Positions 1 through 15,725 of a stretch of DNA of 64,000 bases are shown here, in pieces. Numbering within the stretch: position 1 is the first letter of the stretch; every line of letters begins with the position of its first letter. The notes beneath the pieces are model-generated. The model was not told the origin of the DNA, searched no databases, and saw nothing but the letters and a program-made list of their open reading frames with translations. A program made the position numbers and the translations under genes. This DNA is from Rhabditoides inermis. Lineage: Eukaryota > Nematoda > Chromadorea > Rhabditida > Rhabditidae. The stretch covers positions 1-64,000 of the forward strand of contig CAWZYM010000065.1 of assembly GCA_963966185.1 (NCBI GenBank). Reading direction: 5' to 3'.

Positions 1-1176
1 CCCTCTCTCCCTCCCTCTCTCTCTCTCTCTACCCTCTCCCCTCTCTCCCTCCCTCTCTCTCTACCCTCTCTCCTCTCTCCCTCCCTTTCTCTCTCTACCC
101 TCTCCTCTCTCTCCTTCCCTCCCTCACTCTCTCTCTACCTATGAGTGACACGACGACAGCAATGGCGAACGTGACAGCATATGCCCTTCTAGGGGCGTCG
201 TTCTTTCCCCATCCTTTCGCGAAGAACGCAGCGTACGGAAAGAGACCATCGCGGCACACATCCTTCACAGAATACAGACAATCACAAACAGGGGATGCAC
301 GAGATGTGCTTCAAAACTAATTTCTCGGATGAATAACTCTACCTATTTCTGAGTAATTTCACCACTATTGTATTATTCTCACAAGTATATATGATTGAGC
401 AAGAAATGTTCCTATTTAATCTAATGGAATGCAATCGAGAGAAGGCAACTTGTGTGTCTGTGAGCTCATCAGTGTACGTTCGATACTCAAATGTATGATT
501 GAACACTGACCTGGAAGACCTTTGGAGCGGCCTCGAGAGTGGCGAGTGCGGATCCGAGAGCCGAACCACAGCAGACCCACCCAGACAGAGACGACCACGC
601 AGACATCGTCTCCAACTCCTCAACACAACAACCAGTCATCGAGCGATCATCAACATTGATAGATGTGTGCTCACCTGGTGTCGGAAGTTGATGAGTCCAT
701 ACCGGCAGCCCTCCTCGGTCTTAGAGCAAGCAGGGATAGCCCACCCAGCAGAGTTGTTGAGGGAACCGGAGGCTCACACCGTCAGAGTAGCGGAGAGAAG
801 TAGCGCCTGAGAGAGAGAGAGAGAGAGGAAGGGAGAGAAAGAGGGGAGAGAGAGATGGGGCGAGAGACAGAGAGAGGAAGGAGACACAGAAAGAGAGAGG
901 GGAAGGGAGAGAGAGAAATAGAAAGAGAAGGGCGGGATGGAGACTCACCATCGATAGTGATAGTGATGAGATATACAGCTGTAGAGATGACGATAGCCCA
1001 CATTGTACCGCGAGGGATGGACTCCTGAAGAGGGAGGTAAGAGATGGAGAGAGAGCGAGAGAGAGCGAGAGAGAGATAGAGAGAGCGAGAGAGAGAGAGA
1101 GCTAGTGAGAGAGAGGGAGAGAGATAGGAGAGAGATAGAGATAGAGAGAGAGAGAGAGTATGAGAGAGATAGAGAG

Positions 1177-1230
<54 letters not shown>

Positions 1231-1266
1231 CAAGAGCGAGAGCGAGAGCGAGAGAGAGCGAGAGAG

Positions 1267-1313
<47 letters not shown>

Positions 1314-1441
1314 GAGAGAGAGAGCGGGAGAGAGAGAGAGAGAGAGCTAGTGAGAGAGAGGGAGAGAGATAGGAGAGAGATAGAGAGAGAGAGAGAGTAT
1401 GAGAGAGATAGAGAGAGAGCGAGAGAGAGAGTGAGAGAGAG

Positions 1442-1486
<45 letters not shown>

Positions 1487-3485
1487 AGAGAGAGAGATAG
1501 CTAGTGAGAGAGAGGGAGAGAGAGAGGGAGAGAATTCGCACCGCCGGATTGCGCAGTTGTCCGACTATGTTGGCTCCAGCGAGAATGCCCGTCGCTGCCG
1601 GGAAATAGATAGACAGCATGACGAAAAATCCGTGCTCATTCGAGAAAATCGGCATGAGGTTGGAGACAAATGTATTCCCTGAAATATGCTGAGTGAAAGA
1701 GAGAGAAGAGAAAAGAAAGAAAAAGAGGAAGGAGGAGAGAGGGTGAGAGGGAGAGAAAGGGGGAGAGAGGGTTAGAGAGGAAGGGAGAGAGACATAGAGG
1801 GTGAGAGAGGAAGGGATAGAGAGAGAGAGAGAGAGAGAGATTGACAGTTGTATCCGGTGAATCCCTGCAGCTTTCGCTCCATTGGAGCTGGGAAGAATGA
1901 ACCTGTGACCTGTTTTGTTCGAAACAACAAGAAGAGCACTGACCGATCACATAGGATAGGAAGGCTATAAAAATGGGGAATGTGAGGATTATGAGGATGC
2001 GGGCTTCGACCCTCGTCGAAGACTGCGACAGATACACGACTGCCATCAGAATAGTGCACGTCACTGAAAGAAGGTCTGTTGAGAAAAGAGTGAAAAGAGA
2101 AAAGAAGAGAGAGATGGAGAGAGAACGTAGAAAGAAAAGTGAATACTCACGAATAGCGATGAATCGAATATCGTTGAGGTATCCGTCGATTATCTCAATA
2201 TCATTCGCGTCCAGGAGTAGATCGCGGATCTACAAAAACAGAACAAAAGATGTTTAGAAACTCATAGAAAACTGACCGCTTCTGCCAATCCAACTACGTA
2301 AAGAGCTGCGGCAACTAAAAGAGAAAGTTACTCATATCAGTAAGGAATATGTTATTCACCTGAATTCGCGATGGAGAATAGAACACCAATTAATCCACCA
2401 AACTCCGGGCCGAGAGAGCGCGAGACCTAGAGAAGAAGAATAAGGGAGAAGGAGAGATAGAGGGAGAGGGGAGAAAGATTCGCTGTACCGTGTAGTATAC
2501 TCCTCCCTGTATGTCTCCCATTGTATTTGACACGAGTGCAGTGAGAGAGTGAGTAGTGAGGATGGTGGCGAGAGAAGAAAGCAGGATAGTACACCACGCA
2601 ACCACTGCAAACACAATACATCAAGCAAGAAAATCAATAGTTCCTTACCTATTCCCGCCTCGCCGACAACGAATCCAAGTCGTAGAAATAGCATGACACA
2701 GAGTATGTGTGAGAGACATCTCAGGAGAACACCGTCCACCCAACCAAACTGGGCGGCGACTGAGGGGGCGGAGTCTGGCGAGGAGCCCAGCTGGAAGAGG
2801 AAACACATGTAGGCCTGGTATGGTTCCGATTTGTATACAAGTATTGCAAAACAACAGGCGGGTAGGTAGTGAGTGCAGGTTGGTTCTCACCTCTACATTG
2901 CTGGTCAGCTCTCGTCTGCGCGGAATCTTGTGTCTCACTTGTGCCACGTCATTCTCCTCAAACAATGTTCATGATTTTAGAAATTTGATGTCAAAGTTAG
3001 AGAGAGAGGGGGGGGGGAGTGACGCGAGAGAGACGTCTCTATTTTAATACACCTCTATCATCTATTCTATAACCGTCTTTATAACTATAACCGTCTTTTC
3101 TTTTTCATCTGAAAACTGACGAGCAATGCAGTAGCAGTATATATGTTTTATTGCTACTGATCTCCTAACCTTAGTCCCACCTACAGCACATATATTGCAC
3201 CCCACAAGCAGTGTAATGAATCAACTGTGGTCTTTCGGTTGAAAGACGGAAAGAAGTCTCTTCCGTTTCTCCCAACAGACCATTTCATAACAGTCCAATC
3301 GATGCAACGGTCGAGTATTGATCCAGCATGTGAAACACTTCCTGAACACTCCCAATCCATACCAACTCCAACACCTACTCTTCAACAGTATCGAACGCAC
3401 AACCTTCTCACAAACATACACACATTCAACCAGCAAAGTACAGTAATCCCTTAAAGATTTGAAAACTCACTGCAGTTGAGGGCAT
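1..3485 (-). CDS. NKCC-type SLC12 cation-chloride cotransporter (3' end outside window)
   Basis: Electroneutral Na/K/Cl symporter family of the plasma membrane. Reading the minus strand, exons match SLC12 proteins in order: [11 protein letters not shown] (about 2740), the TM1-2 exon ending QGGVYYT (about 2500), [20 protein letters not shown] (2370-2430), [10 protein letters not shown] (2280), a [20 protein letters not shown] exon (2170), a TM exon (1970-2070), [20 protein letters not shown] (1550-1660), [16 protein letters not shown] (960-1010), [14 protein letters not shown] (513-600) and [20 protein letters not shown] (150-260). A short first exon MPSTA at 3485 splices in phase to [10 protein letters not shown] near 2950; this start is tentative. 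The exon at about 670-808 has no single open frame throughout. Introns are packed with (GA)n. Orthology is to the NKCC/NCC branch rather than KCC, judged from the [10 protein letters not shown] and [12 protein letters not shown] motifs. Confidence 0.85.
1030..1540. repeat. (GA)n/(CT)n microsatellite block in SLC12 intron
   Basis: About 500 bp of nearly pure GA dinucleotide with scattered GAGC and GATA variants, lying between two SLC12 exons. Repetitive Arg-Glu open frames here are artefacts of the dinucleotide. The same tract type recurs at 1-130, 800-930 and 1700-1840 in introns of the same gene. Confidence 0.95.
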
Positions 3486-3489
3486 GATG

Positions 3490-4240
3490 CCAGATGTTTA
3501 TCCTCCTGTCACGTAGATACAGATAAATGTGCCTCTGAAACTGCCGTCAAGGAATGGCGAAATTTTCAATCGATAGCCAAATGTTCAATCGATAGCCAGC
3601 TATCTGTGAAATGCGGCAAGATATCACGCCGGCAACACAACTACTATCAATCAAAAACACAGAAACAAATATGGGTTGCTATAATGCCATTACCCAATGG
3701 CACGTCATAGCGAGATGAGAGAGAGAGATAGAGAGAGAGAGAGAGTGAGAGAGAGAAGAGAGGAGTGTAATCACTACCCAATACTGGCTGCCCACATGCA
3801 CATCTGACGATCTCTTTCTCTCTCGCACCTGTCGAAACACCTTTTATTATCAATCCATGGTCGACTAGCCAGCATTCTCCCCTAATCATCTTTCAATCCA
3901 AGATATCCCTATCAACAAACTCATTTATTCACAGAAATTTTGCGAAACGTGGATGATAGCACATTTGGGAAGGGCACATTATGTATAAAGTATATAATGT
4001 ATTAAGAAGCGAATATGCGGGTTGGTGGCAACATGGCAAACATATCTCATTTGTTCTCAATGGTGTAATGCGTAAAACTGGCAAGAAACCGACACGAAAG
4101 GAAAGGAAATCATACAAACAAAATCACAAAAGAGAAAACACACGACCAGAAAACTTCGAGACACTGTGAAAGGCAACGCTAATAAGTGAACGAGCTACTC
4201 CTCCTGCTGCTGCTCCTTCTCCTCCTTCTCCTTCTGCTCC
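3490..4240. other. Intergenic, SLC12 start to ChPF-like gene end
   Basis: No convincing coding sequence. It holds a short (GA)n tract at 3717-3756 and otherwise AT-leaning unique sequence. Any SLC12 promoter should lie here. Confidence 0.6.
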
Positions 4241-4242
4241 TT

Positions 4243-4434
4243 CTACCTCTGATCGTCATCGTGGAATAGGAGCTTGGCCAGCTGATCCTTGGCCGCCACA
4301 TTCTGTCTCTTACTCATCGAACAACGAGCAAAGTCTTCGTCCTCCAGGTCAGTCGCACACGACGTGGGGTGGTAGCTGAAACAGTCTCTCTCTCCTCTCC
4401 CCCCTCTCTTCCTCTCTCTCGCTCTCTCCTCTCT

Positions 4435-4469
<35 letters not shown>

Positions 4470-5562
4470 CCTCCCTCCCCGCACACTTACCGCAGTCTGA
4501 GCGTGGGTTCGATGGCCCTGAGTATGTGTACGCGTTGCTGTGCCAGGAAGGCTCCGACCATGTCTAGATGCCCCGCCCCCGCTGCCCTTCCTCTCACAGC
4601 CACGTAGTCACTCCCATACACGGCCATGCAAGAGAAGTCGCCCGAGTCGAATCGGCCGTGGTCCTGCAACCAGCACGCATGTACAAACACACACGAGACA
4701 GTGCGAGAAACCACTCTTTGTGTATAAACTCACTGCTTACTCAATACGCACACTGCGCAAACTACGGTGTTTCCTTGTTAAAGGGAGTGTACACTCTGAA
4801 TTTCGAAGTCGAGTTAACACCTGGACATGAAAATTTGATGAAAACGATGCAATTTTGCCAGTATAACTAATTGTTGAAAATGCCAGCAAGTCGATAAAAA
4901 TTGAGCGCAAAGTGTGCCAAAATGCAGAAATTGGTGCCAATTGATGCCAATTTTCAGTGTTCAACTGAACTTTTCACAGACTTAAGGCTATCTCCGACAC
5001 ATAGTTGTATTGACAAAAGTGCATCATTTTCATCATATTTTCACATCCTGGTGCTAACTCAACTTCGAGATTCAGAGTGTACACTCCCTTTAACATACCA
5101 ACTATTTTGTAAGCTCACCTTCTGCACGATGAGAGGCCGTTTCCTCTTGGGGGCGGCGCTGTCACGAAGACGAGCCAACTGGGCATCCCGAGAAGCATCC
5201 TCACCCTCAGACAGGGCGGCTGCAAAGGAGTTGAGGGAGGGAGAGGGGAGAGAGAGGAGAGAGGAGAGAGGGAAGGGGTGACAGAGACACTCACCAGCAG
5301 CCTCGGCCTCAGTCTGGTCCATTCCAGAGATGGTAGGATGGAATTCGACGAATGGAATCGGGAAGAACACCTTAAAGTCGTGCAATAACATCAATCAATC
5401 AACGACTATCGTACCTGGTACTTCTTGATAGTGTTGATGCGGGCTCGATCGAGAAACTCTCTCTGTAGATCTGCGTGTGGGGAGAGGAGGAGGAAGATGG
5501 TCTGCGGACCATAGTGGTCCACTGCCTCGTCCAACGCACCTCAACAGGGTGGTCCATGGCAA

Positions 5563-5604
<42 letters not shown>

Positions 5605-8600
5605 CTGCTTACCGGCGGGGAGAGGTGAATTGACTGTTAGGGCGGCAGCGTCGAGTCCACTCCGGTGGCATCTCTTCTTCAGCTCCTCCAGGTCATTGGC
5701 GATGAATGTGGCAGAGCGGGACTCGATGTCTCTGCCAACAGCCACAACCACCCTGCAATACCAACACATCGTACACACAATAACACCACTCCTTTCATGC
5801 ACCTGTTCACCATACAATCGCTTTGGAGGAATTCAAGTACTAAGTAAGAGATTCACTTCGAGCACAGCGAAATCAACAAGACATATTCATAGCATCAGTC
5901 GACATACCTGGTCTTTCTGGCCTCTTCGGCTGGTGCAATGCACAGACGGGCATAGCGAGCGAGCTGACGGCGAGTCGGCAGCACCTCAACACATACAGTA
6001 TGCCATACTTGCACATCATACAGCAGTCTCTCGTTGACTCACCTCACTCTCCGTCGCTACCGGGATCACCATCGTCACGTCAGTATCCTCCTTCACGTAC
6101 GGCACCTTCAACAACAACTACTTATAGTTGATCATTCGTATTCTATCTTTGAAACTCAACACGAAGTCCGCTTCAATGTTTCCACATTCCATCCTTGAAT
6201 GTTCCTTGTGTGTTTCTTCACTATGAGCGTGCATGTCACGTGATTAGCGCACATATCAATGGACTGACTGCTTGACCTACTATAGTCCAATTACCACAAC
6301 ATTCCCCCGGGCTGCGCACTATAACTCTCACTAGAGCAACATCGCCACTGGCACAACAAGTATGTATAAAAAAGAGTGGAGAGGGGTTGGAAGCACAACA
6401 ACCCATCTTCTACCATGTGCCCCAGCGACTTGGAAACCTCTTTCTCCACCGTTCCTACTCTCGTCGACATCATCGAGGGATCGAGCGGAGAGTCGTGCGA
6501 ATGGTTCGAATTCGACTCCGCCCCTTCTGACCACGCCTCCGAGTACACTCCGTGGAGCATCGCCTACGACCAGTGAGTTCTCCTATTCCACTACCATATT
6601 CCAGTGTAACCCTGTGTGTTCAGTCCCAGTCAAGCGGCCAAGGAACTGAACATCCCGTGTGCTCCCCGGCCGTACTTGTCCTTCAAAATGCCGGAGCTGA
6701 TCGTTGCATCCCCCCCTCCCCCCTCCTCGGGGTACAACTCCCTCTCCTGCTCCCCCGTGCCCTCCCCTCCACAGTCTCCTTGCCCCTCCATCTGTGCCTA
6801 CATCCCATCTCACATTGCCGCGTGCCTAGACTTCCTCGACGAGTAGTGTATACAATAATTTGTATTATTGATTAATTGATAATGATCCAATAATAAATAT
6901 TATTATACACGCTTTTAAACTAATCACCACAGTAACGTTATTGTCGGTAACTTTGCCGGTTTGGTTAAAAAAAAGATCAATGAACTGACCGTCTCGACTA
7001 GCTTGGTGGAGGCGATGGGTCTGTTGAGATGGACTCTTCTCTCCACGTGAGTCTGCGAGTCTGCCCGTCGGTACACCAGGTCTATCATGTAGTCCATACC
7101 GCGAGCAGGGTCAAACAACCTGCAATCGAGGAAATCATGCGCAGAGTTGATAACACATCCAGAGCCATACATGAAAAAAAAGGATCGATACTCACCTATA
7201 TCCATTTCTCATCTGAACGAACTCGAGTCCGCTGCCACTGTGGGAAGACTCCACTTGACGACGAGCTGCGGCGACGATCTACATGATGACGTCATCTATC
7301 ATACAGTACCCATATACTTACAGTACTCCGCATGCATTCACAGTACCCCTCACCTCCTGCACATCATCCTTGTCGTTCGCTTGGAGTGGCCGCACGTTCT
7401 GATCAGGCTCCACTTTGAAGATGTCAGATTGGGTGAAGAACTCCCAAGTGGGAACCTGCAAGCATACCAACTCATAACAGAGCTACTAAAATCACTCGAT
7501 TGTCTCTATTAAGACATGATAACATATGCTTAGTACAGTATTGCTTACCTGATATCGATTGGGCGGTCTGGCGGGTGCGGGGGCGGCGGCGGGCCATCGA
7601 TCCACGCCCTCCGGTGAAGACTCCAACTCCTCCTCCAGGGCTGCGATCTCAGCCTCCACCTACAATACACACTCATACAGTAATAGTATGAAGCTACCAA
7701 GTTGTACTGTACAATACGTGGTTGACACTCACCCTGGCGGTTTCCACCCGCACAAAGTGATCGTGGAGAGAACGCGCGTCAGCCTCCGACAGAAGACGGG
7801 ACACTGCAAGCCGTCCGTCTCTCCCTCCCTCTCTCCGTTCTCTCTCCCCCTCCTCTCTCTTCCCCTTTCTCTTTCGCCTATCTCACTCACCCGTGGTAGC
7901 TCTGTTGAACTTGTCCTTGTGTTCCCACTTCTTGATAGAGTCGTGGGCCGCTAGACCAGAATCGATTTTCCAATGACGGAAGTGCTGGCCCTGTAAACCA
8001 CTATGACGTCACCTTCGAATGACGTCACCCTCACGTCATGAATAGAGGTGCAGGAGACGTTGCTGGCCGCCATGAGACACGACTCGAACGCCGAGTCGTC
8101 GCCGCCGTTGAGCGACGCGCACGACTGGCGGTGCCTGAAGGCATGTAATCAATGAACCGATAATACGCCGTTGTGTACTGACTGTAGAATAGCCTTGGCA
8201 GCGGGATGGCTGATGAGGATGGCGGAATCGAGACGGCAGCGACCGCGAGAGTCCGGCTCTCCAAACAGAACACGCGAGTTCCAGTTCATCTAAATACATA
8301 TGTTTCCGAAACCCCATTTCCAACCAAACCATCTATCTAGACCACCCACGGTGAAAGAGCCACTCGACCACCGAACACACACTCACCTGGCCGACCAGCC
8401 TCTTCAGCTCGAAAGGGTTCACATACGTCGAGTCCTTGACGAGAAACAGCCAGTCGTAGTTGTCCACGAGAGACTGAAAAGAAATGGTACAATTTGAAAT
8501 GTTACAATGTTTTGAATAAGAAAGGGATTGAAATGAGTGACTGACCATGTTGGCAATGGCGTTGAGTACAGCCATGTGCTGTGGAACACCCCCAGTCGTT

Positions 8601-8793
8601 CTGCAACGAGTCTCATCCACCAAGCGTCCGCCCACCCACCTGTACGGACTGAGGTTGCTGAGTCGGGCCATGTCTGCGTCGACCCGAGTCGCATCCGCGA
8701 ACATGTGCACTCGGGGCACGTGGCGAGACAGCGAAGTGTTCAGCGACACTGCAACACATGTGTCATACCAGTCATACCCGAGAGAGCAAGCAC

Positions 8794-8860
<67 letters not shown>

Positions 8861-9418
8861 CTACCGCTGAGGGCGCTTTCGGCCAGCACTGCCACCACCA
8901 GCTTGTCCTTCGTTCCCAGTTCCGTCGCAGCGAAGCGAGCCCGAACCACCTGCAAGCATGTCAGTGACAGTACTGACAGACAGACACAAGGACATGCTCA
9001 ACTGACAGACAGACAGACAGACCTACCTTGGGAGTGCTGTCGTGACCCGGGGGCGGAGGAGGAATCTGGTCCACATGCACCTTCCAGTGCTCCGACGAGT
9101 CTACAAACAATCAATATACTAATCAATATGACTGATCGATAACCCACCGATAATCTTGACAGCCTGTTCAGGTGGGCAGTCGTCTGAAGAAACAGACTTG
9201 CCGCCTCCGCCGCCACTGGATACCATCAACAGGGCAACACACATACCCGCCATCACACCTAGAGGGAGGGGGGATGAGGGAGAGGAGGGAGGGTGAGAGG
9301 GAGGGTGAGAGGGGGAGAGGGAGGGTGAGAGGGGGAGAGGGAGGGAGAGAAGGAGGGAAGGGAAGGGCAGGGAGCACGCACCTCCGAGGAGGGGCATGCC
9401 GGTGCGAGCACCCGACAT
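4243..9418 (-). CDS. Chondroitin polymerising factor / chondroitin synthase-like protein (CHGN family)
   Basis: Golgi type II membrane protein of the chondroitin synthase/ChPF family, which builds the GlcA-GalNAc backbone. About 18 exons. The N-terminus MSGARTGMPLLGG runs into a hydrophobic segment (GVMAGMCVALLM, about 9230) as a signal anchor. Galactosyltransferase-like half: YDWLFLVKDSTYVNPFELK (about 8430). C-terminal CHGN half: RGMDYMIDLVYRR (7090), VKEDTDVTMVIPVATESE (6070), RVVVAVGRD (5740), FLDRARINTIKKYQVFFPIP (5340-5460), GDFSCMAVYGSDYV (4610). It ends ...AKLLFHDDDQR at 4243. The DxD sites of active synthases appear as KDS and as a non-acidic LLLSPHA stretch, so a ChPF/MIG-22-like partner role is more likely than catalysis; this is inference. 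One intron holds another gene, another a TTAA element. Confidence 0.85.
4782..5089. mobile_element. TTAA-flanked MITE with ~90-bp terminal inverted repeats
   Basis: Left end AGGGAGTGTACACTCTGAAT and right end ...CACTCCCT form inverted repeats of about 90 bp (roughly 85% identical by eye). Both ends are bounded by TTAA (4778-4781 and 5090-5093). TTAA duplication is typical of piggyBac and Kolobok superfamilies. It encodes nothing and lies in an intron of the ChPF-like gene. Confidence 0.8.
5565..5602. repeat. (GA)n microsatellite
   Basis: Pure GA dinucleotide tract next to a splice site within an intron of the ChPF-like gene. Similar tracts lie at 8798-8857 and 9858-9888. Confidence 0.95.
6365..6373 (+). 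promoter_or_regulatory. TATA-box-like motif for the nested gene
   Basis: TATAAAAAA about 50 bp upstream of the ATG at 6415, within the host intron and on the nested gene's strand. Position and sequence fit a TATA box; no transcription start can be confirmed. Confidence 0.4.
6415..6846 (+). CDS. Small nested gene of unknown function
   Basis: Two-exon gene on the plus strand inside an intron of the minus-strand ChPF-like gene. Exon 1 starts MCPSDLETSFSTVPTLVDII and ends at a GTGAGT donor (about 6572). A ~50-nt intron ends in TTCAG at 6624. Exon 2 continues in frame (HPSQAAKELNIPCAPRPYL...) to IAACLDFLDE and TAG at 6844. The product is about 125 aa, acidic at the N-terminus and Ser/Pro-rich in the second half (ASPPPPSSGY, SPVPSPPQSPCP). 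An AATAAA-like signal follows at about 6890. No signal peptide, membrane segment or known domain is seen. A TATA-like box upstream supports an independent transcription unit. Confidence 0.6.
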
Positions 9419-9854
9419 GACAGTTGTCGACGGAGACTTCACTTTCACTCGACGCGAGAGTCGGCTCCCACTCCTTCGCCCCTGCAAGCAATCGAACAAT
9501 CAATCAATAACAGGGCACCACATGAACCACGTGAACAATCAATGACATGAATCGCAATGTCATGTTGCACCGAAGCGATGAAACACACGCCCGGAAACAT
9601 AAACTCGCCCACCCACAGTGCGCGGACCACGTGTTTTCGAATTCAAGAAGCTGAATCAGAAAACAATCAATACAGACACGAGAAAGAATGCGCGGTAGGA
9701 ACGAGGTGATTGCAGGAGGTGAGGTGAATCATCCCATATAAAGACGGAACAGGCATGGGAAGGAGAAGTGACAAGAGAAAGAAACAGAAGAGGAAGCCCG
9801 TGAAAGAGTTCATCGACCACACACAGTCACTCGGAACACGCGCAAGCAAACACG

Positions 9855-9890
<36 letters not shown>

Positions 9891-11293
9891 GAGAACGACA
9901 CGTGAACACTGTCACCAACCTGCACATTCACAAATCAGCTGCAACACGAGCGACAAGAAATCGATAGGCGAGCAGATAGATGAAATCAGATCGTGTCTCC
10001 TTGTCTCACCGCCTACAATTCCACATAGCACACACTCCCTTATCCCACCAACCATCTATATGCCAAATGCCATCCAATTTGCCCTGCCATCTCTCACACC
10101 TCTCTCTCCCTTCCACACACTCTCTCACTCTCTCATCTGCTGACTTGTAAACCCTTGGTTTTCAAAGAAACATTGGGAGACGAGAGAGCAGAAAGTAAAC
10201 AATAGTGGAAGGAGCGAGAAGAAACCGAAGCGATCATCGAGGGAACAAGACATTACAACTCTACAATACAACGGGACAGGAGGTAGGGAAGAGGCAGGAT
10301 GGCTGTATTCGTCCACCCATCCACGCACCCATCACACCCATACACGAGAAGAACCAAGACGGGGTAAAAAGCGGTCGGAAAGAGGGCGCATCTTGCATCC
10401 ATCCCAAGGGGGCGGAGCCTCGCACTCTCCACTCGGATCAATCGATACTCAGACACACTCCTTCCAGCCACCCACCATCAGCCTCCATTGCAACATTCTC
10501 TCTGTCCCTCTCTTCTCATCCTACCGTATCCTTATCAGCCCTTTTATCGAGTCCGTTCTATTCGACTCTATCACCACCCACATACCATTCCTTCCTCTTC
10601 ACACCTTTCCTCTCACTCAATACAATGTCACTTCTGCCAGTCGTCTGCGCACTCCTCTTCTCACACACACTCTCGCCTCCTCTCACCCTCCATCATAAAC
10701 GAGGCCGAATTGTAAAGAGAGGTCATCGCCTATCCTAACAACAAAACGTACAACCGGTACACAAGAAGACCCACAACCATGCCAGCCATTCATATCATCA
10801 TACAAACACATACTTCATAAACACTTTACAAAACACTTTGAATATAGCATATTATACAACACACAAGTATGGTAATAATCAGCACGATTGGTGATTGAAT
10901 TCATTTCAGTAGCGACTGACGGGGGGTGAAATAGTGTGGAGGGTCATTTGAACACAGGACACAGAAGGGGGACATTATGCGAAGCCGCCATAAATAAGTA
11001 TAGAGAAAGAATGGAAGGGATAAAAGACAGGGAACAAACTACTGCACTCGGACAAAGCTAGTATCACATTCAACTCTCACCTCGCTACACACGCAATAAA
11101 ACCGTGGTTAGTATGATATTCAAATCATAAAATCATCTACATAGAATTCGCGTATAATCTCTACAAACCATTAAATTATAATAAAAAAAAACACAAAAAT
11201 TTAGTGCATCAGTAAGCTGCGGCTATACAACAAGGCAAATGAAGAGGAGGAAGGCAGTCGTTGCCATGGGGGCGTGGCCATGGGGGGCGGGAC
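9419..11293. other. Intergenic region, ChPF-like start to CUL2 end
   Basis: About 1.9 kb with no recognisable gene. It contains a possible ChPF-like 5' exon (acceptor at about 9482), a GA tract at 9858-9888 and pyrimidine-rich stretches. Open frames such as the one at 10205-10738 are low-complexity and lack homology or splice support. Confidence 0.6.
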
Positions 11294-15019
<3,726 letters not shown>

Positions 15020-15725
15020 TCTAAACGACAATACCATTGAACCAATGGAGATCAATGTTACGCAGAACATGTGACAATGTGTAGTCAGTTGTAGTAGTCA
15101 AAATCACCCACCTGATGCTGCGGCGGACGTCGGGGTCCAAATGCAACAACTATTCTGTAATTATAGATATAGTCGGATACAGGGAAGAAGCGCATTGATT
15201 ACATCTTAACAAGCAGCAAGAGTGCATAGAATGATGGCTCGCACCCAAAGAAGTGCATATGAACTTATCATGGCTACCCATGTTCAGAGCAGGCAAACTT
15301 ATAAAAAAACAGTGAAACTCAATACATGAAAAATAGTCGTAATGAAATGCCTCGTCTAAATAGTCGAGCAGTTTGAAAACAAACATCACACAGATGATGA
15401 TAATTGATGCGTACACCTTATTCTACAATTGCGCTTGATCAACATCATCGTTATAGTTATGTGTGCAATACTCGCACAATCATCACGAAAATCATGTTAT
15501 TTTTACAAAAATAAAAAAAAGTACTCCAAATATTATTATTTGAGTACGGAGCGGATGGCGGGAAAACATACGAATATCGAGATATAAATCATAACATTTG
15601 AGTTTATTTTGCTCCGAACCTAAAGCAGATTGTTGATTGATTTGTTCAAATTGTTTATATTAGTTGATATTACCTTGTTTTGATTAACTGATGTTAAAAT
15701 CATTGATAGTATTGTAGTTTCTAAC
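15020..15725. promoter_or_regulatory. Divergent intergenic region CUL2 / GTF2H2
   Basis: About 700 bp between two divergently oriented starts. It is AT-rich in the half near GTF2H2. A possible untranslated CUL2 exon lies at about 15115-15150. It could act as a shared promoter; no defined element is visible. Confidence 0.45.

Noticed and set aside
1003..1372. Long Arg/Glu and Ser/Leu open reading frames
   Set aside because: Produced by the (GA)n/(CT)n dinucleotide repeat, which is open in several frames; they lie in SLC12 introns.
10205..10738. 177-codon plus-strand frame between the ChPF-like gene and CUL2
   Set aside because: Low-complexity Ser/Pro/His composition from pyrimidine-rich DNA, no splice or homology support.
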